Below the pieces are notes generated by a model, which was not told the DNA's origin, did not search any database, and was given only the letters and a program-made list of their open reading frames with translations. 64,000 nucleotides of DNA, taken from the NCBI RefSeq assembly GCF_002211285.1, contig NZ_LOKX01000001.1, positions 434,001-498,000 of the forward strand. The letters are read 5' to 3'. The position numbers and the translations under genes are program-made. Source of the DNA: Rhizobium sp. R635 (GTDB taxonomy: Bacteria > Pseudomonadota > Alphaproteobacteria > Rhizobiales > Rhizobiaceae). Positions 56,090 to 63,450 of this stretch are shown here, piece by piece; within the stretch, counting starts at the first letter, position 1, and each line of letters opens with the position of its first letter.

Positions 56090-56121
56090 GTTATAACATA
56101 ACCGTAATGTTATTACATTAT
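56090..56121. promoter_or_regulatory. Tandem Zur-like palindromes upstream of the zinc ABC importer
   Basis: Two AT-rich palindromic stretches lie just before the importer operon: GTTATAACATAAC (56090-56102) and GTAATGTTATTACATTAT (56104-56121). Rhizobial Zur operators are of the GAAATGTTATAACATTTC type, and both stretches fit loosely. Position, just upstream of a zinc-type ABC operon and 10 bases before its first ORF, supports the call. Confidence 0.7.
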
Positions 56122-56131
56122 AGGATGAGCC

Positions 56132-56260
56132 ATGCCCCCGAGCCCCGACCGCCCCTTCATCAGCCTTCTGGGGCAATCGGCTTTATCAAGGGGGCTCGGC
56201 ATCGCACTCATCCTTGCTGTTCTCTGGCTTGCAATTCATTGGGCGGTTCTTCTGCCATGA
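56132..56260 (+). CDS. Small membrane protein overlapping the zinc ABC ATPase gene (42 aa)
   Basis: An ATG-start ORF of 42 codons with AGGA at 56122-56125, six bases before the ATG. Its TGA is the same ATGA that starts the ATPase gene, so expression is probably coupled. The product is polar for the first 20 residues (MPPSPDRPFISLLGQSALSR) and then hydrophobic to the end (GLGIALILAVLWLAIHWAVLLP), a single-pass membrane peptide. It follows directly on the Zur-like palindromes and is the first ORF of the operon. I know of no described family; it may assist the transporter or serve as a translational leader. Its coding status rests on context. Confidence 0.66.
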   Translation: MPPSPDRPFISLLGQSALSRGLGIALILAVLWLAIHWAVLLP

Positions 56261-57006
56261 CGCCGCTGATCCGTCTCGACAACCTGACCGTCGCCTATGA
56301 CCGCCACCCGGCCGTCCATCACGTTTCCGGCTCGTTTGCATCCGGCAGCCTGACGGCGATTGCCGGGCCGAACGGCGCCGGCAAGTCGACGCTGCTGAAG
56401 GCGATCATGGGCGAGCTTCGTCCCGCTGAAGGCAGGGTCGAGCACCGGCTGGGGCGGAGGGAGTTCGGTTATCTCCCACAGGCCGCCGAGATCGACCGCC
56501 GCTTTCCGATCTCGGTCATCGACACTGTCATGCTCGGCGCCTGGAAGACATCCGGCGCCTTCGGCCGTATTGTCCCGGCGGATGCGAGAAGGGCAGGCGA
56601 GGCACTTTCGACCGTCGGGCTCGAAGGTTTCGGCGGGCGCCATATCGGTTCGCTCTCGGCCGGCCAGTTTCAGCGTGTGCTCTTTGCCCGCCTGTTGCTG
56701 CAGGACGCCGGCATCATCCTGCTCGACGAGCCTTTTACGGCGATCGATGCCCGCACGACGAAAGACCTGCTCGATATCGTCGTCCGCTGGCATGGCGAAG
56801 GGCGCACGGTCATCGCCGTGCTGCACGATTTCGAACTCGTTCGCGCACATTTTCCGCAAACCCTGCTGCTCGCCCGCGAACTCGTCGGTTGGGGTCCGAC
56901 AGCCGAGGTCATGTCGCCGGCCAATTTGCTGAAGGCCCGCGCGATGGCCGAGCGCTGGGAGGAGGATGCCGAGACTTGCGGGCCTGAAGAGGCGCCGGCG
57001 GCATGA
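56257..57006 (+). CDS. Metal (zinc-type) ABC transporter ATPase
   Basis: A 249-residue ABC ATPase of the ZnuC/AztA class. Walker A AGPNGAGKSTLLKAIMG is near residue 38, a Q-loop FGYLPQAAEIDRRFP, signature LSAGQFQRVLFARLLL, and Walker B GIILLDEPFTAID. The frame is open upstream to 56032, but the ATG at 56257 (MTPLIRLDNLTVAYD) begins the domain and overlaps the small membrane ORF. It overlaps the permease gene by four bases (ATGA). Together with the permease and the binding protein it forms an AztABC-like zinc importer; no aztD-type gene is present. Confidence 0.93.
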   Translation: MTPLIRLDNLTVAYDRHPAVHHVSGSFASGSLTAIAGPNGAGKSTLLKAIMGELRPAEGRVEHRLGRREFGYLPQAAEIDRRFPISVIDTVMLGAWKTSGAFGRIVPADARRAGEALSTVGLEGFGGRHIGSLSAGQFQRVLFARLLLQDAGIILLDEPFTAIDARTTKDLLDIVVRWHGEGRTVIAVLHDFELVRAHFPQTLLLARELVGWGPTAEVMSPANLLKARAMAERWEEDAETCGPEEAPAA

Positions 57007-57875
57007 CGGTCTACGATATCTTCTTCGCGCCCTTCGCCGATTTCGGGTTCATGCGCCGCGCGTTTATCGCCTGCCTTTGCCTCGGGCTCGGTTCAGGTCC
57101 GATCGGCGTCTTCCTGATGCTGCGGCGCATGAGCCTGATGGGCGACGCCATGAGCCACGCCGTTCTGCCCGGTGCGGCGATCGGCTACCTCGTCGCCGGC
57201 TCCTTGTCGCTGACGGCCATGGGCCTCGGCGGCCTTGTCGCCGGCCTGTCGGTGGCGCTGCTTTCGGGCGCCGTCAGCCGGATGACCGTGCTGCAGGAGG
57301 ATGCGAGCTTTGCGAGCTTCTATCTCGCTTCGCTGGCGCTCGGCGTGCTGATCGTCTCGCTGCGCGGCTCGAATATCGACCTGCTGCATGTGCTCTTCGG
57401 CACCATTCTGGCAATCGACGCCTCAGCGCTCTACCAGATCGGTGCGATCACCTCGCTGACGCTCGTCATCCTCGCCTTCATCTATCGGCCGCTGGTCGTG
57501 GAATGCTTCGATCCTGGCTTCTTGCGCGCCGTCGGCGGCCGCGGGCCGGTCTATCACGTGCTCTTCCTGCTGCTCGTGGTGCTGAACCTCGTCGCCAGCT
57601 TCCAGGCGCTCGGTACGCTGATGGCGGTCGGCCTGATGATGCTGCCGGCGGCGATCGCCCAGCTCTGGTCACGCAGCCTGCCGGCGATGATTGCCATCGC
57701 GACCGTGAGTGCGGCCGCCTCCGGTTATCTCGGCCTGATCGCCTCCTATCATCTCGAACTCGCTTCCGGCCCGACGATCATCATGACGGCGGCGCTGCTT
57801 TATGCCTTTTCGATATTTTTTGCGCCTTCCGGCCTGGCCCGGCGCTTCTTTCCCCGCCCGCATCTGAAGGGCTGA
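57003..57875 (+). CDS. Metal (zinc-type) ABC transporter permease
   Basis: A 290-residue polytopic permease of the ABC-3 family (ZnuB/AztB class) with eight to nine hydrophobic helices. It has the coupling-region motif FLMLRRMSLMGDAMSHAVLPGAAIGYL (read in parts), typical of the family, and later LVVLNLVASFQALGTLMAVGLMMLPAA (read in parts). The ATG at 57003 overlaps the ATPase stop by four bases. The binding protein gene follows after 15 bases. Confidence 0.93.
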   Translation: MTVYDIFFAPFADFGFMRRAFIACLCLGLGSGPIGVFLMLRRMSLMGDAMSHAVLPGAAIGYLVAGSLSLTAMGLGGLVAGLSVALLSGAVSRMTVLQEDASFASFYLASLALGVLIVSLRGSNIDLLHVLFGTILAIDASALYQIGAITSLTLVILAFIYRPLVVECFDPGFLRAVGGRGPVYHVLFLLLVVLNLVASFQALGTLMAVGLMMLPAAIAQLWSRSLPAMIAIATVSAAASGYLGLIASYHLELASGPTIIMTAALLYAFSIFFAPSGLARRFFPRPHLKG

Positions 57876-57890
57876 CCCAAGGAGACTTCG

Positions 57891-58793
57891 ATGATACCGC
57901 GCAGACTGCTTCTCTCCGCCGCCGCACTTCCCACGCTGATGGCGCTCTCCGCCGCGCCCGCCTCCGCCGAAACGCTGAAAGTGGTCGCGTCCTTCACCGT
58001 GCTTGCCGATGTCGTCAGAGAGGTCGGCGGCGACCATGTCAAGGTGACGAGCCTCGTCGGCCCCAACGGCGATCCCCATGAATTCGAGCCGTCGCCGGCC
58101 GATGCGAAGAACTTGAACGCGGCGCAGCTTACCTTCGTCAGCGGCGAAGGGTTGGAGGGCTGGATGGACCGGCTGATCACCGCCTCGGGCTACAAGGGAA
58201 AACCGGTCACGGTCTCCGAAGGTATCAACACCCGCACCATGGAGGAAGACGGCGAGACGATCACCGATCCGCATGTCTGGAACAGCCCTGTCAACGTCAA
58301 GGTCTGGGTCGCCAATATCGAAAAGGCGCTTTCAGCGGCCGACCCGGCAGATGCCGCCGCCTTCAAGGCCAACGCCGAGAAGTACACGAAGACGCTCGAT
58401 GGATTGAATGCCTACGCCCATTCGAAATTCGACAAGATCGCCGAAGACCGCCGCAAGGTGCTGACGAGCCACGATGCCTTCGGCTATTTCGGCCGCGAAT
58501 ATAATGTCAGCTTCCTCGCGCCGCTCGGTCTCTCCACCGAAAGCGAGGCCTCGGCCGCCGACGTCGCCAAGCTGATCGAGCAGATCAAGGGCGAGCACGT
58601 AAAGGCCTATTTCTTCGAGAATTCCAACGATCCGCGCTTGGTCAAGCAGGTCGCCAAGGCAACCGGCGCCGAGCCCGGCGGCGAGCTCTACGTCGAATCC
58701 CTTTCCGACGCCAAGGGACCGGCGCCGACCTATGAGAAGATGTTCAAATACAATGTCGATCAGCTCGCCGCCGCCATGGCAAAATCGAGCTGA
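57891..58793 (+). CDS. Metal (zinc-type) ABC transporter substrate-binding protein
   Basis: A 300-residue cluster A-I (ZnuA/AztC-like) binding protein. It has a signal peptide (MIPRRLLLSAAALPTLMALSAAPASA). Likely metal ligands are histidines in GDPHEFEPSPAD near residue 64, DPHVWNSPVN near residue 127, SHDAFGYFG near residue 195, plus the acidic residue after FFENSNDPRLVKQV. The His-rich loop of ZnuA is absent; the loop before DPHVW is short and acidic (TRTMEEDGETIT). The ATG at 57891 has an AAGGAGACTTCG site. It is last in the operon and lacks a clear terminator. Confidence 0.9.
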   Translation: MIPRRLLLSAAALPTLMALSAAPASAETLKVVASFTVLADVVREVGGDHVKVTSLVGPNGDPHEFEPSPADAKNLNAAQLTFVSGEGLEGWMDRLITASGYKGKPVTVSEGINTRTMEEDGETITDPHVWNSPVNVKVWVANIEKALSAADPADAAAFKANAEKYTKTLDGLNAYAHSKFDKIAEDRRKVLTSHDAFGYFGREYNVSFLAPLGLSTESEASAADVAKLIEQIKGEHVKAYFFENSNDPRLVKQVAKATGAEPGGELYVESLSDAKGPAPTYEKMFKYNVDQLAAAMAKSS

Positions 58794-58831
58794 CGGTCGA
58801 GGACTGTGGGTCGTGCGCTGACGATACGTCT

Positions 58832-59524
58832 CTAGATGCGCTCGACCCCCTTTGCCGCCAGAGTGTCATCGACGGCAGCCGATGTCAGATACGCCGACAG
58901 CTGTGTGGCAGCTTCTGTGTTCCGCGCATGGGCGCTGATGCCGATGGCGAAGTCGATATAGCTTTGGAATTCTGCCGGAAACCGGCCGACGAGTATGACC
59001 TCAGGCGCGGCGGCGAGAATCGAAGTTACGGGAACGACTCCCAACTCGGCGTCCCCGCGGGCGACGGCCAGCGGTGTTTGTCCTCCCGGTGCGGCCACGA
59101 GTTTGGGCTTCACCTCATCGGCTATTCCCATGCGATCCAGCAGACCGGAAAAGTAGCCGCCGCTGGTTCCGTCACTGGCATAGGCGATCGATCCCGCGCT
59201 CTTCAATACATGTGCGAATGCTGCGACGGAGCCGATGTCGAGCGGCTTGCTGCCCGCTTTGGCCGCAACCCCCATGCCTATTCGCCCAAAGGCGGCGTGG
59301 CTTCCTGTCTTCACCTTTCCCGAGGCGACCAGGTCCTCAACCATATGCGGATTGATGATGACGAGGTCAAAGGGTTCACCGGCTTCGATCTCGGTCTTGA
59401 CAGTAGGATTGACCGCCCACTTGGCCGCAACTGAAAATCCCGTGAGCGTTTCGAACTGGGGGATGAGCGCAAGAATGGCGGGCCGGACCGCGATAGCGCC
59501 AAATAGTCGGATGTCCTCGGTCAT
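58832..59524 (-). CDS. ModA-like substrate-binding-type protein without signal peptide
   Basis: A 230-residue periplasmic-binding-protein-type II fold protein resembling molybdate-binding ModA, as seen in IRLFGAIAVRPAILALIPQFET, FDLVIINPHMVEDLVASGK, ASDGTSGGYFSGLLDRMGI and GGQTPLAVARGDAELGVV. It starts MTEDIRLFGAIAVRP, with no signal peptide or membrane helix. Either the annotated start misses one (none visible upstream) or the protein acts in the cytoplasm, perhaps as a ligand sensor. No ABC permease or ATPase of the molybdate type is next to it. It converges on the zinc operon. Confidence 0.8.
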   Translation of the reverse strand: MTEDIRLFGAIAVRPAILALIPQFETLTGFSVAAKWAVNPTVKTEIEAGEPFDLVIINPHMVEDLVASGKVKTGSHAAFGRIGMGVAAKAGSKPLDIGSVAAFAHVLKSAGSIAYASDGTSGGYFSGLLDRMGIADEVKPKLVAAPGGQTPLAVARGDAELGVVPVTSILAAAPEVILVGRFPAEFQSYIDFAIGISAHARNTEAATQLSAYLTSAAVDDTLAAKGVERI

Positions 59525-59601
59525 GGCCCAACCCGAAATCGGTCGAAACGATCTTCCTTACGATACGCATCCGGCCCGTATTCTACAACGGCCGACTATT
59601 T

Positions 59602-59910
59602 TCAAAGATTGAGGTCGAAGACCAGGATGCCGGCGAGGCCGCCGTCCGTCGAGGAGACGAGGCGTTCGCCCACGGCGACATGCTCGGGGTGGATGAGATA
59701 GTTGTCCCGCGCTTCCGCACTTTCGAAGGTCACGGCAAAACCATCGACGAAGCCTGCGTGCAGCCCTTCGGGCGAAACGTTCGGGCCGTATTTGATATCG
59801 AGAATGCCAGGGATGACCTGTTTCAGCGCGACGATCGCGTCGAACAGCGATTGCTTGTCCTCACTCGTCACCGCTGTCTTCAGCCGCAGGAATACGCAGT
59901 GCAGGATCAT
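59602..59910 (-). CDS. Dabb (stress-responsive alpha/beta barrel) family protein
   Basis: A 102-residue dimeric alpha-beta-barrel (Dabb) protein. It begins MILHCVFLRLKTAVTSEDK and has the second half SFDAIVALKQVIPGI (FDAIVALKQVIPGILDIKYG), then HAGFVDGFAVTFESAEARDNYL (read in parts) and HPEHVAVGERL, all as in the family. The biochemical role is unknown. The frame is open upstream to 59964, but the ATG at 59910 follows GGGAGGACCACGG. It appears monocistronic. Confidence 0.85.
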   Translation of the reverse strand: MILHCVFLRLKTAVTSEDKQSLFDAIVALKQVIPGILDIKYGPNVSPEGLHAGFVDGFAVTFESAEARDNYLIHPEHVAVGERLVSSTDGGLAGILVFDLNL

Positions 59911-59994
59911 CCGTGGTCCTCCCGATTTTTGCCAGCAGAATAGCGGCGAAAGCTGGGAGGGCAATGAGATTATTTTTCGCGGGAAACCGGAGAG

Positions 59995-60420
59995 TTACAT
60001 CTGGTCGGTCGTGGCTGCCGCGCGCTTGTAGATCTTGCGGACGAGGTCGCCGGAAAGCGCGCGGGCTTGGTCTTTCTGGACAGGCGTCATCGGCCGGCAG
60101 GTGTTGCGCAGGTTGGAAGCGTCGAGCACGGTAGCGGCGCCGGAATTGGCGATGACGAGATGCCAGCTGCAGGACGCAACTCTGTCGATGGTCACGGCAC
60201 CATGGCAGCCGGAAGAAAAGCATAAGGCCACGATCACCTGCGCCCCGTGGTCGCCCTTTTGCGCGCGCTCCAGGGCCGTCCTGAAATCCTTGGTCCACCT
60301 CTCGCAGTGGGCCTGCATCGGCCCCGGCTGGCAGCTTTTCGCGACAGGATCAATGTCCTCCGCCTGGAGTGGCGAGACGCAAAGAACGCTCATGGAAAGG
60401 GCGAGCAGAAGCTTGAGCAT
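59995..60420 (-). CDS. Secreted cysteine-rich protein, Sel1-like
   Basis: A 141-residue exported protein of unknown function. Signal peptide: MLKLLLALSMSVLCVSPLQA, cleaved near residue 20. The mature part has six cysteines (in SCQPG, HCERW, ALCFS, GCHGA, SCSWH, TCRPM), probably giving up to three disulfides. The part ALERAQKGDHGAQVIVALCF followed by AVTIDRVASCSWHLVIA resembles one Sel1-type helical repeat. The frame is open to 60519, but the ATG at 60420 starts the signal peptide; CAGGAAGATTCC lies upstream. Its neighbours are unrelated. Confidence 0.68.
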   Translation of the reverse strand: MLKLLLALSMSVLCVSPLQAEDIDPVAKSCQPGPMQAHCERWTKDFRTALERAQKGDHGAQVIVALCFSSGCHGAVTIDRVASCSWHLVIANSGAATVLDASNLRNTCRPMTPVQKDQARALSGDLVRKIYKRAAATTDQM

Positions 60421-60537
60421 GGAATCTTCCTGTTGGGACGAATGAAAAGCGCAGATCACCGTCTGGCGGTCAATGGCCATTAATGGGGAGGAGGGCGCGC
60501 CGGGCCGCGCCGAAACCAAGTGAAGCCGCCGCTCCGG

Positions 60538-63450
60538 TCAGGCCCGCTTCGTCAGCGGAAATCGCTCCCGGAGCAGCCGCAGGACCGCTTCCGAATTCGC
60601 CGGCTGCCCCAAATGATAGCTCTGCCCGTAATTGCAGCCCATCTTGGCGAGTTCGATCGCGTCCTCGTCGGATTCGATCCCCTCCGCCACCACCTTCATC
60701 TCAAGCTCGCGCGCCATTGATATGACCGATCTGAGCACGGTCGCCTTCTTATCGTTGCTGCCGCGCACGAGCGCCTTGTCGAGCTTGATCGTGTCGAAGG
60801 GAAAGCGCGTGAGATAGGCGAGTGACGAATAGCCGGTGCCGAAATCGTCGAGCGCCAGGCCGATGCCGGCTTCCTTCAGCTTCTGCAGCACGAGCCGCGC
60901 CTGCTCCGGATTTTCCATCACCATGGATTCCGTCAGTTCGAGCTTGAGACGCGAGGGTTCGCAATGTGTCTTGGCGAGAACCGAGCGCACGTCGTCATAG
61001 AGCTCGTTGTTCAGCAACTGTACGCTCGACAGATTGATCGAGACGAAGATCGGCAGCTCGCCGGTCTGCTGTTGCCAGCTCATCAGATCGTTGGTCGCCT
61101 GCTCCAGCGCGAATATGCCGAGCGCCCCGATGATGTCGGAAGCCTCGGCGATCGGAATGAATTCGGACGGCAGGATATTACCGCGCTTGGGATGTTCCCA
61201 GCGCATCAGCGCTTCGAAACCGGCGAGCTCGGCATCCTCCAGCCGCGCGATCGGCTGGTAGACCATCGACAATTCCTTGCGCTCGATGGCGCGGCGCAGG
61301 TCCGTTTCGAGCTGCAGGCGGTCGGTGCCGAAATCGCGGAAGGCAGGCTGGAACGGCTCGACGCGGTTGCCGCCGGCCCGTTTTGCCCGGTACATGGCAA
61401 GCTCGGCATCGCTGAGCAGGCCGCTGGCGCTCTCCTGCCGGTCCACCCAGGAGGCCAACCCGATCGAGGCCGTCAGGATGATCTCACGATTGGAGAAATT
61501 GATCGGCACCATGATCGCCTTGCTGATCGCGTCGGCGAAATCGGCGACCTTGGTCGGATTGTGCTCGGAAACGAGAATGAGGCCGAACTGGTCGCCGGCA
61601 AGCCGCGCCAGCGTGTCCTGCGGCTTCAAGAGCCGGCGCAGGCGCCGCGTCAGCGCGATGAGGATATTGTCGCCGGCGGCGACGCCGAGCGAATCGTTGA
61701 CCAGCTTGTAGCGGTCGATATCGATCACCATCACCGTCGGCCGCAGCGTTTCCCCGCCCGGCGCGAGCGCCAGCACCGATTGCAGGCGATCGAGGAAAAC
61801 CTGCCGGTTCGGCAGGCCGGTGAGATTGTCGTGCAGCGCATCGTGCAGCAGCCGCTCGACGGAGTTCTTCTGCTCGGTCACATCGACGATCGTGCCGACG
61901 CAGCGGATGATTTCGCCGTTCGAGCCGAGCACCGGCCGGGCGCGGATCAGCAGCCAGTGGAAATGGCCATCCTCGGCACGGATGCGGAACTCGTGGTTCA
62001 GCCGCCCGCGCCGGTGTTCGAGCAGTACGTCGAGTGTCGCGCGGAAGCGGTCGCGGTCGTCGGGGTGCAGCCGCGGCAGCCAGTTGCGCGCCGCCCCATG
62101 CATGGTGCCGGGGGAAAGACCGAGCTTGATCGAGACGTCGGGAATGGTGACGACGCGGTCGCGCGCCACATCCCAATCCCACACCATGTCGCCGGAGCCG
62201 GTGAGTGCCAGCGACTGCCGTTCGAGATCGGAAAACAGCCCCTGCTGGAAGGCGCCGCCGGCAAAAGCGTGCTGCATGACGGTGAAGCCGATCAAAAGCA
62301 CGATGAGGACGAGGCCGCCGCCGAGCGCCGGCTGGATGATGTCGTTGTCAAGCCGGCCGGTCACCGTCAGCCACGCGCCGAACAGCCAGACGAGCGTCAG
62401 CGCCCATGCGGGCACGAGCAGAATGGCGCGGTCATAGCGGTTGAAGCCGAGATAGATGATCAGCAGCAGGCCGGTCGCCGCCGTCAGCGCGAAGGAAAGC
62501 CTGGCGATACCGGCTGCGATCGACGGATCGTAGATCGCCACGCCGAAGAGCAGGGCAAGACCGAGCACCCAGGCAAGTGTGGCGTAACCCAGATGCGCAT
62601 GCCAGCGGTTGAGGTTCAGATAGGTGAACAGGAAGATGACGAAACTCGAAGCCAGCGCCACCTCCGCGCAGGCGCGCCATATTCGCTGGTCGGCCGAAGC
62701 GACGCTGATCAGCTTGCCGAGAAAGCCGAAGTCGACGCAGATATAGCCGAGCACCGCCCAGGCAAGTGCTGCCGTTGCCGGCAGCATCGAGGTGCCCTTG
62801 ACGACGAAGAGGATGGTCAGGAACACGGCGAGCAGGCCGGCAATGCCGAGCACGATGCCGCGATAGAGCGTAAAGGCGTTGATCGTATCCTTGTAGGCGT
62901 TCGGCTCCCAGAGATAGATCTGCGGCAGTTCCGGCGTCGACAGCTCGGCGACGAAGGTGATGACGGCGCCGGGGTTGAGCGTGATGCGGAAGACGTCGGC
63001 CTCGTCGCTCGGCTGCCGGTCGAGCGCGAAACCTTCGCTCGGCGTGATCGCCATGATGCGCTGCGAACCGAGATCCGGCCAGAAGAGCTTGGAATTGACG
63101 AGACGGAAGTGCGGCGCGACGATCACGCGCTCGAGCTGTTCCTCCGAGACATTGGCAAGCGCGAAGACCGCCCAGTCGCCCTGATGGTTCTCCGAGCTTG
63201 CCCGGACCTCGATGCGCCGGCGGATGCCGTCGGCGCCGGCAGCCGTCGAAACCTGAAAGGCCTCGCCCTGATTGGCATAGATCTCGGTCGTCGCAGTCAG
63301 GTCGAGTGCGGTATCGTCACGGGAAATCTTTACCGGTTCGGCCGCCTGGGCAACGCCCGCCGCAAAGGCGAAGGCCGCCACGAAAAGGGCTGCGATCACC
63401 GCGATCACTCGTCCGGACGGTGACTTGGGCAGCATGCGGTCTCTGGTCAT
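60538..63450 (-). CDS. 7TM-PAS-GGDEF-EAL cyclic-di-GMP protein with degenerate GGDEF
   Basis: A 970-residue membrane protein. It has a signal peptide (about residues 15-37), a periplasmic 7TMR-DISM-type sensor domain (38-190), seven hydrophobic helices (about 195-395), a PAS domain with PAC tail (WDVARDRVVTIPDVSIKLGL; WHWLLIRARPVLG-type FHWLLIRARPVLG), a GGDEF domain, and a C-terminal EAL domain. The GGDEF signature reads LAGDQFGLIL instead of GGDEF, so cyclase activity is unlikely. The EAL domain is complete: FEALMRWEHP, LELTES, LDDFGTGYSS, KLDKAL and AEGIES. It probably hydrolyses cyclic-di-GMP or senses it. Its ATG overlaps the stop of the following acetyltransferase gene (TGATG). Confidence 0.9.
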   Translation of the reverse strand: MTRDRMLPKSPSGRVIAVIAALFVAAFAFAAGVAQAAEPVKISRDDTALDLTATTEIYANQGEAFQVSTAAGADGIRRRIEVRASSENHQGDWAVFALANVSEEQLERVIVAPHFRLVNSKLFWPDLGSQRIMAITPSEGFALDRQPSDEADVFRITLNPGAVITFVAELSTPELPQIYLWEPNAYKDTINAFTLYRGIVLGIAGLLAVFLTILFVVKGTSMLPATAALAWAVLGYICVDFGFLGKLISVASADQRIWRACAEVALASSFVIFLFTYLNLNRWHAHLGYATLAWVLGLALLFGVAIYDPSIAAGIARLSFALTAATGLLLIIYLGFNRYDRAILLVPAWALTLVWLFGAWLTVTGRLDNDIIQPALGGGLVLIVLLIGFTVMQHAFAGGAFQQGLFSDLERQSLALTGSGDMVWDWDVARDRVVTIPDVSIKLGLSPGTMHGAARNWLPRLHPDDRDRFRATLDVLLEHRRGRLNHEFRIRAEDGHFHWLLIRARPVLGSNGEIIRCVGTIVDVTEQKNSVERLLHDALHDNLTGLPNRQVFLDRLQSVLALAPGGETLRPTVMVIDIDRYKLVNDSLGVAAGDNILIALTRRLRRLLKPQDTLARLAGDQFGLILVSEHNPTKVADFADAISKAIMVPINFSNREIILTASIGLASWVDRQESASGLLSDAELAMYRAKRAGGNRVEPFQPAFRDFGTDRLQLETDLRRAIERKELSMVYQPIARLEDAELAGFEALMRWEHPKRGNILPSEFIPIAEASDIIGALGIFALEQATNDLMSWQQQTGELPIFVSINLSSVQLLNNELYDDVRSVLAKTHCEPSRLKLELTESMVMENPEQARLVLQKLKEAGIGLALDDFGTGYSSLAYLTRFPFDTIKLDKALVRGSNDKKATVLRSVISMARELEMKVVAEGIESDEDAIELAKMGCNYGQSYHLGQPANSEAVLRLLRERFPLTKRA

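Noticed and set aside
58794..58831. aztD-like gene completing the zinc operon
   Set aside because: The next gene, on the opposite strand, is ModA-like, not an AztD-type beta-propeller, so only three importer genes are present.
60964..63423. 819-codon open frame on the plus strand
   Set aside because: It is antisense to the 7TM-GGDEF-EAL gene. Composition is biased and no domain is seen.
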